From the NCBI GenBank assembly GCA_963742315.1, contig CAVULE010000011.1, positions 1-64,000 on the forward strand: DNA of 64,000 nucleotides, written 5' to 3'. Below, piece after piece: positions 7,897-17,021 of the stretch. Below the pieces are notes generated by a model. That model was not told the DNA's origin, searched no databases, and worked only from the letters and a program-made list of their open reading frames with translations. Positions within the stretch are counted from its first letter, which is position 1; every line of letters begins with the position of its first letter. A program made the position numbers and the translations under genes. Source of the DNA: AV69 sp963742315. GTDB taxonomy: Bacteria; Verrucomicrobiota; Verrucomicrobiia; Chthoniobacterales; UBA10450.

Positions 7897-8910
7897 ATGA
7901 GAAATGTAAAACGAGTTGTTGTGATCACCGGCGCCTCGGCCGGGGTTGGTCGTGCTGCTGCGCATGAATTTGCGAGGGAAGGTGCGCGGATAGGGTTAAT
8001 CGCGCGAGGTCACGCCGGATTGGAAGGCGCTAAGCGCGAAGTGCAAGAGCTTGGCGGCGAGGCGTTGGTGCTGCCGTGCGACGTGGCCGATGCAGGCGCA
8101 GTCGAAGCAGCTGCGGAGGAGGTAGAGAATCAATTCGGCCCCATCGGTGTCTGGGTAAACGACGCCATGGCATCTGTCTTTTCGCCGGTCAAAGAGATGT
8201 CGGCGGAAGAATTCAAACGCGTAACCGACGTTACTTATCTCGGCTTCGTTTACGGCACGCTTGCAGCGCTGAAACGGATGCTGCCACGCGACAGTGGCGT
8301 GATTATTCAAGTCGGCTCCGCGCTGGCGTATCGCGGTATTCCCTTGCAAGCCGCCTACTGCGCGGCGAAGCATGCCATCCAGGGCTTCTGCGACTCGCTG
8401 CGTTGCGAGCTGATCCACGACCACAGCAACGTGCGCGTGACGATGATCCAGATGCCGGCATTAAACACGCCGCAGTTCAGCTGGGTAAAAAGCCGACTGC
8501 CGCGTAAAGCGCAACCGGTTCCCCCGATTTACCAGCCGGAAGTGGCAGCACGCGCAATCGTTTATGCATCGGATCATCCGCGCCGTGAAATCTATGTTGG
8601 CCTACCGACGGTCGAGGCGATCGTTGGCAACAAAATCGCGCCTGCGGCGCTCGATCATTATCTCGCGCACAATTGCTATGCCGCGCAGCAAACGAATGAG
8701 CCGGAGGACCCAAACCGCCCCAATAATTTGTGGGAGCCCGTGGATGCGGAGCGCGATCACGGTACGCACGGGACATTTGATGAACGTGCGAGTTCATGGA
8801 CTCCCCAGCTCTGGACCGATCTGCATCGCGGTTGGGTCGCGCTCGGCATTCTGGCGCTAGGCGGCGTAGTCTTAGGCGGCTTCTTCGCTAACCGTCGGCT
8901 TTCCGGCTGA
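7897..8910 (+). CDS. Membrane-tethered SDR family oxidoreductase
   Basis: 337 residues. Rossmann motif TGASAGVG at residues 11-18, catalytic Ser in QVGSALAYRG and the Tyr/Lys pair in YCAAKHA. After the 250-residue SDR core there is an extra segment of about 65 residues ending in a hydrophobic helix (ALGILALGGVVLGGFFA) and RRLSG, which should anchor it in the membrane. NAD(P) dependence is clear; the substrate is not. It overlaps the next gene by one base (TGATG), in a run VKOR-SDR-glucoamylase-CheB-like of tightly packed genes. Confidence 0.85.
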   Translation: MRNVKRVVVITGASAGVGRAAAHEFAREGARIGLIARGHAGLEGAKREVQELGGEALVLPCDVADAGAVEAAAEEVENQFGPIGVWVNDAMASVFSPVKEMSAEEFKRVTDVTYLGFVYGTLAALKRMLPRDSGVIIQVGSALAYRGIPLQAAYCAAKHAIQGFCDSLRCELIHDHSNVRVTMIQMPALNTPQFSWVKSRLPRKAQPVPPIYQPEVAARAIVYASDHPRREIYVGLPTVEAIVGNKIAPAALDHYLAHNCYAAQQTNEPEDPNRPNNLWEPVDAERDHGTHGTFDERASSWTPQLWTDLHRGWVALGILALGGVVLGGFFANRRLSG

Positions 8911-11033
8911 TGTCGCAGCAATCACAACACGAAAACGATGCGCCCGGCCGACCGGGAATTGAGGCGCGTTGGACATCCAGCGCAAAAAGCGGCGTCGGCA
9001 CGGCCGCTGATCCAGCTAGTCAGGTTTGGTTCACCGTCAGCCACGGCATTCTGAACGAAATTTATTGGCCGGAAGTGGATCGCGCCTGCACGCGTGACAT
9101 GGGATTCATCATCACTGACGGGAAGGAATTTTTCTCGGAAGAGAAGCGACACACCAGACATACTTGCGGTTATCTGGCGACCGGAGTCCCCGGTTTTCGC
9201 CTGATAAACGAATGCAAGCAGGGTCGCTACAAAATCAAGAAGGAGATCATCACCGATCCACGCCTAGATGTCCTGCTGATGCGCACGCGGTTCACAGCGG
9301 CGAACGATTCAGACCAACTCTATATTTACATTTTGCTGGCGCCGCATCTAGATGACGGCGGCGCTCACAACACCGCTTGGGTGGGTAAATTATGGGGTGA
9401 AGATTTTCTCTTCGCGGATTGTAATGGCAGCGCGCTCGCACTTGGCTGCTCAGCCGCATTTCTGAAATGTTCCGCCGGATACGTCGGTTTCTCCGATGGC
9501 TGGCAGGATCTGCATCAGCATAAGCAGATGCAATGGACTTACCGTCGCGCGTCTGACGGAAACGTAGCCCTAACAGCTCAAATCGATTTGCAAAAATGTG
9601 GCGGCGAATTCGTTCTTGCTCTCGGCTTTGATTCTTCGCCCATTGGCGCGGCACATCATGTGCGCGCGAGTTTACTCGATGGGTTCGATGGAGCGCGGGA
9701 CGAGTTCGTTCGCGGTTGGAAGAAATGGCAGAAACCCCTGCAAGTTCCCGCACCGGAGAAGAGCAAAGGCGGACTAAATTATTACCGGATTAGCACTGCG
9801 GTTTTGCACACGCACCAGGCGAAGAAATTTCCAGGCGGGATCGTCGCTAGCCTTTCGATTCCATGGGGATACGCAAAGGGCGACGCCGATCGCGGCGGTT
9901 ACCATTTAGTGTGGGTTCGGGATCTAGCCCAAATCACTGGTGGGCTGCTGGCGGCTGGCGCAGCATTGGGCGCAGCGCGCATCCTGCGCTTCCTCGCCGT
10001 GACGCAGGAAGCGGACGGGAGCTGGCCGCAAAACATGTGGGTCACGGGTGTGCGTTACTGGCGCGGTATTCAAATGGATGAAATCGCATTCCCGATCCTG
10101 CTCACGGCCACGGCTCTCCGCGAAAAGTTGATTGACGAAGCGGAGCTTCATCGGCTGTGGCCGATGGTGCGCAAGGCATTGTCGTTTCTGATCCAACACG
10201 GCCCGGCTACTGAACAAGATCGCTGGGAGGAAGTGGGCGGTTATTCGCCTTACACCATTGCAGTGGAGATCGCGGCGTTGCTTGAAGCTGCGGACATCGC
10301 ACCGGAACAAGGTCTGGCGGATTTCCTGCGCGAAACAGCGGACACGTGGAATGCGAACATCGAGCGATGGACCTACGCCGCCGGTACCGAGCTGGCGAAG
10401 AAATGCGGGGTTGAAGGCTACTATGTAAGAATTACCCCGGTGACGAAGGACGGTAGCGCGCCGACCAGTGGCGAGATTCAAATGAAGAATGTGAGCCACC
10501 AGGTTTTCTCTCCCGCCGAGAACATCGTTTCTATTGATGCGCTAGCGCTGGTGCGCTTTGGCCTGCGCGCGCCGGATGATTCGCGCATTGTGAATACGTT
10601 GCGCGTCATCGATTCACTCTTGAAGATCGAGACGCCGCACGGCCCCTGTTGGCACCGATACAACCATGACGGCTACGGCGAGCACGAAGATGGTTCGCCG
10701 TTCGACGGAACGGGAATTGGTCGTGCCTGGCCGCTGCTCACCGGCGAACGCGCTCACTACGAATTGGCAGCTGGCCGTGAAAAGGAGGCGCGCCGATTGA
10801 TGAAAACAATAGAAACTTTCACCAGCGATGGCGGGATGATTCCCGAGCAAATCTGGGATGCGCCAGACAACCCCGCGCGCGCTTTGTATTTTGGCCGACC
10901 ATCCGGCTCCGGCATGCCGCTCGTCTGGGCGCACGCGGAGTACATTAAGCTTTCGCGTTCAATCCGCGACGGAAAGGTATTTGATATGCCTCCCGCCCCA
11001 GCGAAGCGTTACTTATCCAAAGCTCATGCGTGA
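8910..11033 (+). CDS. GH15 glucoamylase (glucan 1,4-alpha-glucosidase)
   Basis: 707 residues. The N-terminal 270 residues match the beta-sandwich found in bacterial glucoamylase and glucodextranase (STDxVWFTVSHGILNEIYWP-like block, here SQVWFTVSHGILNEIYWPEV). The (alpha/alpha)6 catalytic barrel follows, with GYHLVWVRDLAQ, GSWPQNMWVTGVRYW, QMDEIAFPILL, and FDGTGIGRAWPLLTGERAHY near the end. It removes glucose from the non-reducing ends of alpha-glucans. No signal peptide is visible, so it probably acts on intracellular glycogen-like polymer. Reading frame intact. Confidence 0.9.
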   Translation: MSQQSQHENDAPGRPGIEARWTSSAKSGVGTAADPASQVWFTVSHGILNEIYWPEVDRACTRDMGFIITDGKEFFSEEKRHTRHTCGYLATGVPGFRLINECKQGRYKIKKEIITDPRLDVLLMRTRFTAANDSDQLYIYILLAPHLDDGGAHNTAWVGKLWGEDFLFADCNGSALALGCSAAFLKCSAGYVGFSDGWQDLHQHKQMQWTYRRASDGNVALTAQIDLQKCGGEFVLALGFDSSPIGAAHHVRASLLDGFDGARDEFVRGWKKWQKPLQVPAPEKSKGGLNYYRISTAVLHTHQAKKFPGGIVASLSIPWGYAKGDADRGGYHLVWVRDLAQITGGLLAAGAALGAARILRFLAVTQEADGSWPQNMWVTGVRYWRGIQMDEIAFPILLTATALREKLIDEAELHRLWPMVRKALSFLIQHGPATEQDRWEEVGGYSPYTIAVEIAALLEAADIAPEQGLADFLRETADTWNANIERWTYAAGTELAKKCGVEGYYVRITPVTKDGSAPTSGEIQMKNVSHQVFSPAENIVSIDALALVRFGLRAPDDSRIVNTLRVIDSLLKIETPHGPCWHRYNHDGYGEHEDGSPFDGTGIGRAWPLLTGERAHYELAAGREKEARRLMKTIETFTSDGGMIPEQIWDAPDNPARALYFGRPSGSGMPLVWAHAEYIKLSRSIRDGKVFDMPPAPAKRYLSKAHA

Positions 11034-11595
11034 CGTTGTAGTTATCGGAGCGCCCGCCGGTGGCGGAGCGGCAATCGCTCGGCTCATTTCCGACCTGCCG
11101 TTCGACCTAAACGCGGCCGTTTTCGTTGTCCTGCATGCGACACCGGAAAGCCCAATCTTGCTGCCCGATGTGCTCAACGCACCCGGTCGTATACGAGCGG
11201 CGGATGCGCTTGATGGTGAACCGATTCACCGGCGGCGCATCTATGTGGCAACCGACAACCATTTGATGGTGCAAAAGGATAAAGTGCGGCTCTCATCCAA
11301 CAGCGAAAACAAGCGACCTCGACCCTCGATTGATGTCCTATTTACAAGTGCAGCTGCCGCATACAAGCGGCGCGTCGTCGGCGTGCTCCTGCTCCACGCG
11401 CGCGAGGACGGGTTGCCCGGGTTGGACGCAATTCGGCAGGCGGGAGGGCGCACGATCACCCAGCATAACGAGTATATGCCGGAGCCTCCGAAAGATCCGG
11501 AAACGGCTGAGCTCTTATCTGACGATCATATCGACCTTAAAGAGATTGCTGCACGGGTGCTCGCATACGTCAACGGCATAAACGGCGATGATTAG
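11026..11595 (+). CDS. CheB methylesterase-like protein lacking the catalytic serine
   Basis: 189 residues covering only the CheB catalytic domain; no receiver domain. The opening VVVIGAPAGGGAAI aligns with the CheB motif IGASxGG, but the nucleophile serine is replaced by proline. The histidine region (FVVLHATPES) and the aspartate region (LLLHAREDGLPGLDAI) are recognisable, as is the substrate loop near RRRIYVATDNHLMV. The start overlaps the GH15 stop by 8 bases. There are no chemotaxis genes nearby, and a histidine kinase and response regulator follow, so it may be a binding or sensing module rather than an esterase. Confidence 0.8.
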   Translation: MRDVVVIGAPAGGGAAIARLISDLPFDLNAAVFVVLHATPESPILLPDVLNAPGRIRAADALDGEPIHRRRIYVATDNHLMVQKDKVRLSSNSENKRPRPSIDVLFTSAAAAYKRRVVGVLLLHAREDGLPGLDAIRQAGGRTITQHNEYMPEPPKDPETAELLSDDHIDLKEIAARVLAYVNGINGDD

Positions 11596-11663
11596 ACCGG
11601 CAACCCGCGTTAAATTAGGTGTAGCTTTGGACGCGCCTAACTGTTCGAGGTTGTGCGAAGTTC

Positions 11664-12815
11664 ATGTACAGAGTCATGAACACGAACGCCAGGCGTGACC
11701 GTGCGCAGGAAGCGCTGCATGAGCGCGAGATCGCTTTCGCCGCCCTCGCCAAGGTCGCGCCGGTGGGGATTCTGCGTTTTGACGCGAGCGGCCGGTGCAA
11801 TTACGTGAATGACCGGTGGACCGAGATCACCGGGCTAACAATCGATGAGGCAATCGGGGACGGCTGGCGTAGGGTGATTCATGCGAAAGATCGCAAACGC
11901 ATTGCTGACCATTGGCTTCGCATGCACGAGAACGGCGAGCTTTTTCGCGAAGAATACCGCATTTCTCACGCTGATGGGTCACTGCGATGGGTGCTGGCCG
12001 AAGGAGCTGAATTGCGCAGCTACTCGGGCGAGCGGCTCGGATTTATCCGCACAGTCACGGACATTACGACGCACCGCCGACTCGAAACAGAGCTGCTAGA
12101 AGCCCGCAGCGATTTGGAACGGCGGGTGCAGGAACGAACCGCCCAACTTCGGACCGAGATGACCGAACGCGAAAAGCTGGAAAAGGAATTACTTCAGGCC
12201 AAGGAAAACGAGCAACGGCGCTTCAGTCAGGATCTTCATGACGGTCTCGGTCAAGTCCTGACGGGCATAATTTTCCGTGCTGTCGCGCTGCAACGCACCT
12301 TAGCATCGGAAAGCTCATCACATTCCAACAACGCCGCAGAAATCGCCGATCTGGTTAATGTTGCTATTAACAAGGCGCACGATCTTGCGTGCGGCGTTCA
12401 TCCCGTTCAAGCAAGGCCCGACGGTCTAATGCGCGCTTTGCAGCAACTGGTCGAACAGGTATGCAGAACTTATGGAACTAAATGCGTGTTCAAGTGCAAT
12501 GATCCAGTCAACGTGACCGATCATTCCGTTGCAATTCACCTTTACCGCATTGCGCAGGAGGCGCTTACTAATGCCATGAAACATGGCCGCGCGACTAAGG
12601 TCACTCTTCATCTCGAGCGAAGATCCAATGGCCTTGCGCTTATCGTGGAGGATAACGGTGTTGGTTTGCCTGAATCCGCACCGTCGGCGGATGGGCGAGG
12701 ACTAAATATCATGCGGCATCGGGCACGAATCATTGGCGCGACCTTCCAGATTCGCCCTGCACCAAGATGCGGCACAATCGTTGAGGTCTCTCTTTCTACG
12801 GATTTGTCCAGATGA
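11664..12815 (+). CDS. PAS-domain sensor histidine kinase, NarX/HisKA_3 type
   Basis: 383 residues. A PAS domain occupies about residues 25-145 (PVGILRFDASGRCNYVNDRW; closing PAC motif GFIRTVTDIT). A coiled-coil segment follows, then the HisKA_3 dimerisation box with phosphoacceptor histidine in RRFSQDLHDGLGQVLTG and an HATPase domain (N-box HLYRIAQEALTNAMKHG, G1 VEDNGVGLP). No transmembrane helix, so it should sense a cytoplasmic signal. It overlaps the response regulator start by 4 bases, which makes them cognate partners. Confidence 0.9.
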   Translation: MYRVMNTNARRDRAQEALHEREIAFAALAKVAPVGILRFDASGRCNYVNDRWTEITGLTIDEAIGDGWRRVIHAKDRKRIADHWLRMHENGELFREEYRISHADGSLRWVLAEGAELRSYSGERLGFIRTVTDITTHRRLETELLEARSDLERRVQERTAQLRTEMTEREKLEKELLQAKENEQRRFSQDLHDGLGQVLTGIIFRAVALQRTLASESSSHSNNAAEIADLVNVAINKAHDLACGVHPVQARPDGLMRALQQLVEQVCRTYGTKCVFKCNDPVNVTDHSVAIHLYRIAQEALTNAMKHGRATKVTLHLERRSNGLALIVEDNGVGLPESAPSADGRGLNIMRHRARIIGATFQIRPAPRCGTIVEVSLSTDLSR

Positions 12816-13480
12816 AATCCGGCGGAAAAGCGAAAACACGAGTGCTCTTGGTCGATGACCACGTGATCCTACGCGATGGGCTGGCACAGCTTATCTCGGG
12901 CGAGCCTGGTCTTGCGGTATGTGGTGAAGCCGCTAGTGCTGAGGAAGCTCTCAGCGTTGCAACGAAAGTCAGCCCTGATCTCGCCATCGTCGATATCTCG
13001 TTAGGCGGCGTTAACGGCGTAGAGCTAATCAAGAACCTCACCGCGGTTCTCCCCGAATTGAAGATTTTAGTGCTCTCGATGCACGACGAATCGCATTACG
13101 CCGAGCGTGCACTTCGCGCCGGCGCCCGCGGTTATGTCATGAAACGCGAAGCACGGGACCGCATCCTTGACGCAATCCATACGGTAACGTCGGGCGAGAT
13201 TTACGTTAGCGAGCGCATGCACAAAAGCATGCTGTATCAGTATCTGCACGGCACCCCGAAGGGCGAGGCTTCGCCGGTCAGCCGTTTGAGCGATCGCGAA
13301 TTGGAAGTGCTCACGCTCCTAGGGCGCGGCCTCAGCTCAAAAGACATTGCTGAACGGCTGCACCTGAGCCAGAAAACAGTCGACAGCCATCGGACGCACC
13401 TGAAAGAGAAGCTGAATCTTGCGGGCGCGCCAGAATTGGTGCGGTTCGCGTTCGAATGGGTCAGTGCGCAGGAAAGTTAA
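12812..13480 (+). CDS. NarL/FixJ-family response regulator
   Basis: 222 residues. The receiver domain opens VLLVDDHVILRDGLAQLI; the phosphoacceptor Asp is in DLAIVDISLGGVNG, with the Thr/Ser switch region LVLSMHDES and Lys in GYVMKREA. The C-terminal LuxR helix-turn-helix reads LSDRELEVLTLLGRGLSSKD then LSQKTVDSHRTHLKEKL. It partners with the kinase upstream. Its stop codon is 10 bases from that of the convergent cytochrome oxidase operon, so the target genes cannot be told from position. Confidence 0.92.
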   Translation: MKSGGKAKTRVLLVDDHVILRDGLAQLISGEPGLAVCGEAASAEEALSVATKVSPDLAIVDISLGGVNGVELIKNLTAVLPELKILVLSMHDESHYAERALRAGARGYVMKREARDRILDAIHTVTSGEIYVSERMHKSMLYQYLHGTPKGEASPVSRLSDRELEVLTLLGRGLSSKDIAERLHLSQKTVDSHRTHLKEKLNLAGAPELVRFAFEWVSAQES

Positions 13481-13490
13481 CTGTTTCAAT

Positions 13491-13769
13491 TTAGCGCCAG
13501 CCTCGGCTCATGTAGTCGCTCATTCCAAGAACAAGCATGATGCCCAGCCAAAAGAATCCCGCGGCGACAAACACCCACATGATCGGTTTGCTGTAACGCA
13601 GGTGCATGAAGAACAGTACTATGAGCGCGCTTTTCGCGACGGAAATCGACATCGCGACAATCGTGTTGAGCGGGCCGAGGTTCATGTAAGCGGCGGTGAT
13701 CGTCAGCGCGAGAAATGTCAGCAAGGCGAGGCCGGTTAATAGATAGCTTCGGGCAGATGGCTTTCTCAT
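13491..13769 (-). CDS. ctaF: Cytochrome c oxidase subunit IV
   Basis: 92 residues, three transmembrane helices (SYLLTGLALLTFLALTITAA, TIVAMSISVAKSALIVLFF, IMWVFVAAGFFWLGIMLVLG) and the family motif FMHLRYSK. This is the small bacterial subunit IV that closes the caa3 operon, overlapping coxC by 4 bases. It probably stabilises the core subunits. Confidence 0.85.
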   Translation of the reverse strand: MRKPSARSYLLTGLALLTFLALTITAAYMNLGPLNTIVAMSISVAKSALIVLFFMHLRYSKPIMWVFVAAGFFWLGIMLVLGMSDYMSRGWR

Positions 13770-14419
13770 GAGTGCCGATCAATCATGTAGATGAGGGGAA
13801 AAAGGAACACCCAGACGATATCGACGAAGTGCCAATAAAGACCGAGTAACTCCACCGGCGTGTCGTGGTTATGAAACGCATCTCTAAGCCAGGCTCGCAA
13901 CGCGAATAGCGCAATGAGAATCACACCGATGCTCACATGTAGCGCGTGGACACCAGTCATGAGCCAGTAAACATAAAAGAACATTTCGGCATGCTTGGGA
14001 TCGGCAGATTCGATATGGAACTTAGTTCCAGGTAAGAGACCTTCGTGAATCTCGCGCATGTACTCGATGCATTTTATGACGAGAAAGAGCGCGCCTAACG
14101 ACGCGGTCATGAGCAACAGCAAGGTGAGCAACCGCTGCCGATTCAGATTTGCTGCGCGCACAGCGAACGCCATGACCGTACTGCTGATCAAAAGCACAGC
14201 CGTATTTGTTCCGCCGAAGGCGATCAGTGTGTGGCGGCTAGCATCGGCAAAGGCTTGCGGATAAGAGTAGCGATACGCAGTATAGCCGAAAAACATCGCA
14301 CCAAAAAACAGGACCTCGGTAGAGAGGAAGAGCCACATCCCGATCGTCGCGGCGTTGCGCTGCTGGTCGGCGTCATCGAATTGATGTTCAACGGGCGCGG
14401 CTAACGAAACACTAGCCAT
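13766..14419 (-). CDS. ctaE: Cytochrome c oxidase subunit III
   Basis: 217 residues with five transmembrane helices. Subunit III motifs: GMWLFLSTEVLFFGAMFFGY, ALHVSIGVILI, and LGLYWHFVDIVWVFLFPLIY at the C-terminus. The short five-helix form is typical of bacterial caa3 oxidases. It overlaps subunits I and IV at both ends. Confidence 0.92.
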   Translation of the reverse strand: MASVSLAAPVEHQFDDADQQRNAATIGMWLFLSTEVLFFGAMFFGYTAYRYSYPQAFADASRHTLIAFGGTNTAVLLISSTVMAFAVRAANLNRQRLLTLLLLMTASLGALFLVIKCIEYMREIHEGLLPGTKFHIESADPKHAEMFFYVYWLMTGVHALHVSIGVILIALFALRAWLRDAFHNHDTPVELLGLYWHFVDIVWVFLFPLIYMIDRHS

Positions 14420-16070
14420 GAGCCACCTCCAACTCCGATTCTGCCGCGAGAGGGTCGTAGCGGTAGGGTTCTTCCGTCACGATCGGTGTTCTCTCGAAAT
14501 TGTCGGGTGGCGGCGGTGAAGCTGTCGTCCATTCCAGACCGGTCGCCTGCCACGGATTCGGCCCCGCGACTTTGCCCCAGCGCAATGACCATAAAAAGTA
14601 AGCGAGCGGCAAAAGATAACCCACTGCGAGAATGGATGCGCCGGCAGTAGAAAGGACATTGAGCACCTGAAACTCCGGCGCGTAAACGTGATATCGCCGC
14701 GGCATTCCAAGATAACCGAGGATGAATTGGGGGAAGAAGGTCAGATTAAACCCGAGAAAAATGGTGAGTGCGGAGAATTTTGCGATCGCCTCTGGATAGA
14801 TGCGCCCGCTGATCTTCGGCCACCAAAAGTGCAGCCCGCCGAGATACGCCATCACCATTCCGCCGACCATGATGTAGTGAAAGTGCGCGATCACGAAGTA
14901 GGTGTCATGCACGTGCACGTCGACCGCGAGAGAAGCGAGGAACAAACCGGTGAGGCCACCGATGGTGAAGAGGCCGACGAAGCCGAGCGCATATAGCATT
15001 GGCGTAGCGAACCAGATCGAACCTTTGTAGAGCGTGGCTGTCCAGTTGAAGACTTTGATTGCTGACGGAATGGCGACCATGAAACTCAGGATCGAGAAAA
15101 TCATGCCCGCGTAGACCGATTGGCTGCTCACAAACATATGATGCCCCCAAACGAGGAACCCGAGCACGCCAATCGCGACACTGGCATAAGCGACGAAGTG
15201 ATAACCAAACATAGGTCGGCGCGCGAAGCACGGGATTAGCTCGCTGACCACGCCCATTCCTGGCAAAATCATAATGTAAACCGCGGGGTGCGAGTAGAAC
15301 CAGAAGAGGTGCTGGAAGAGCAACGGATCGCCGCCTAACGAGGGGTTGAAAATGCCGACGCCGAACGCGCGCTCCAGCGCCATTAGCGTGAGCACCATTG
15401 CGAGCACAGGCGTAGCCAGAACCAGGATGATACTGGTGGTGTAAAGCGACCACACGAAGAGCGGTAGCCGCGACCAGGTCATTCCTGGCGCGCGCATTTT
15501 GTGCGTGGTGACGATAAAGTTGAGGCCGGTCGCAATCGATCCGAACCCGGCGATGAAAATGCCAGCAGCCATGGCAATGACGTGGCCGTTCGCATAGGTG
15601 CTGCTGTAGGGCGTGTAAAATGTCCAGCCGGTATCGACGCCCCCGGTGATGATTGAGAAGACGGCAAAAGCTCCTCCAGCCATGAACAGGTACCAGCTCG
15701 CGAGATTCAATCGCGGAAACGCGACATCGCGCGCCCCCAGCATCATCGGCAGGAGAAAATTGCCGAGGACAGTCGGAATGGATGGAATGAGAAAAAACCA
15801 GACCATCACCACGCCGTGAATGGTGAAGAGCTTGTTGTAAGTCTCGGAGGTGACGAGGTCGCCTTGCGGTGTGAGCAGCTCCAGCCGCATCAATGTCGCC
15901 GCCGCCCCGCCAATGAAGAAGAAAAGCGTAATCGAAACCATGTAGAGGATCGCGATCCGCTTGTGATCCGTCGTGAGTAGCCAGGAGGCGATCGTCTGCC
16001 GCACGTTCAAATAGTTTGGCTGATCATGCGCGATCGGCTGGCCTGGAGTTTGCAACGTTGCGGCGCTCAC
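14412..16070 (-). CDS. ctaD: Cytochrome c oxidase subunit I, A2-type
   Basis: 552 residues, twelve predicted helices. The binuclear centre motif WFYSHPAVYIMILPGMG is intact, followed by WGHHMFVS and by AHFHYIMVGG with the heme histidines. YSHPxVY in place of GHPEVY puts the enzyme in the A2 subfamily of heme-copper oxidases, where the D-channel glutamate is replaced by Tyr-Ser. It reduces oxygen to water and pumps protons. Intact frame, overlapping coxB and coxC by a few bases. Confidence 0.95.
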   Translation of the reverse strand: MSAATLQTPGQPIAHDQPNYLNVRQTIASWLLTTDHKRIAILYMVSITLFFFIGGAAATLMRLELLTPQGDLVTSETYNKLFTIHGVVMVWFFLIPSIPTVLGNFLLPMMLGARDVAFPRLNLASWYLFMAGGAFAVFSIITGGVDTGWTFYTPYSSTYANGHVIAMAAGIFIAGFGSIATGLNFIVTTHKMRAPGMTWSRLPLFVWSLYTTSIILVLATPVLAMVLTLMALERAFGVGIFNPSLGGDPLLFQHLFWFYSHPAVYIMILPGMGVVSELIPCFARRPMFGYHFVAYASVAIGVLGFLVWGHHMFVSSQSVYAGMIFSILSFMVAIPSAIKVFNWTATLYKGSIWFATPMLYALGFVGLFTIGGLTGLFLASLAVDVHVHDTYFVIAHFHYIMVGGMVMAYLGGLHFWWPKISGRIYPEAIAKFSALTIFLGFNLTFFPQFILGYLGMPRRYHVYAPEFQVLNVLSTAGASILAVGYLLPLAYFLWSLRWGKVAGPNPWQATGLEWTTASPPPPDNFERTPIVTEEPYRYDPLAAESELEVAHG

Positions 16071-17020
16071 CGTTTTTCTTCCTGCGGCTGATTCCCTAAC
16101 GATTTGAGATAGGCGATAATTGCGTTTAGCTCTTCCTCGCTGATCTGCCCCTGAAAGGTCGGCATAATCGGCTGATAACCGGCGGCGATTTGTTTGTTCG
16201 GCTGCAGAATTGAATCGCGCAGATATTCATCATCCGCGGTTACGAGCGTGCTATTACTTAGCGGAACTCGCTTGCCGTAGATGCCATCGAGCAGCGGTGC
16301 GCGAATGCTTGAGTTCGGCGCATGGCAACCGCTGCAACCACGATTGCGAAAAGCGCGTTCACCCTGCGCGACGAGCGAATTCGGCGCGGGCTGACCCGCC
16401 AGCCATTTGGCGTGCTCCGCCGGCTCCATCACATAAACCCAGCCGACCATCCGCGAATGATCGGTGCCGCAGTACTGCGAGCAGAAAAGGTGGTACTTGC
16501 CGGGCTTTGTCGGCGTGAACCACTCGGTCGTGTAACGTCCAGGCACGACGTCCTGTTTGGTGCGAAATTCGGGTACGAAGAAATCGTGGATCACATCCTG
16601 CGAGCTCATGATCAGCTTCACCGGTTGGCCGACCGGGATGTGCAGTTCGTTAATTTCGCGGCGCCCGTCGGGATGCTGCATTTTCCACATCCATTGTTTG
16701 CCAACGACGTAGATTTCAGTGGCATTGGGCGGCGGTCGCGACATCCCGAAAAACACATCGGCGGCCCAAAAAAAGATGCCGAGAAAGATCAGCAGCGGAA
16801 TGACTGTCCAGGTGATCTCAAGCCGGAGCGGTCTGCCTCGCGGTTGCGTGCGGTTTGCGCGCGATCCTCGGCGATAACGAACGCAAAAGATGAGCGCAAC
16901 GGCGAACACTCCCAAGGCGAGCACGCTGCAAAGCAACAGTAGCGCGAAATAAATGTGATCGACTTGCGGCGCAAGGTTCGACGCGCTCGATGGAAATAGA
17001 GAGTTGAAGAACGTGCGCAT
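16067..17020 (-). CDS. ctaC: Cytochrome c oxidase subunit II with fused cytochrome c domain (caa3)
   Basis: 317 residues. Two N-terminal helices (YFALLLLCSVLALGVFAVAL; TWTVIPLLIFLGIFFWA) precede the cupredoxin domain with the CuA site HLFCSQYCGTDHSRMVGW and the aromatic stretch KQWMWKMQHPDG. The C-terminal 100 residues are a class I cytochrome c (CSGCH, with a distal Met in PIMPTFQGQIS). The fused heme domain marks a caa3-type enzyme that takes electrons from a small cytochrome c or directly from ACIII. Follows SCO by one base. Confidence 0.93.
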   Translation of the reverse strand: MRTFFNSLFPSSASNLAPQVDHIYFALLLLCSVLALGVFAVALIFCVRYRRGSRANRTQPRGRPLRLEITWTVIPLLIFLGIFFWAADVFFGMSRPPPNATEIYVVGKQWMWKMQHPDGRREINELHIPVGQPVKLIMSSQDVIHDFFVPEFRTKQDVVPGRYTTEWFTPTKPGKYHLFCSQYCGTDHSRMVGWVYVMEPAEHAKWLAGQPAPNSLVAQGERAFRNRGCSGCHAPNSSIRAPLLDGIYGKRVPLSNSTLVTADDEYLRDSILQPNKQIAAGYQPIMPTFQGQISEEELNAIIAYLKSLGNQPQEEKR

Positions 17021-17021
17021 C

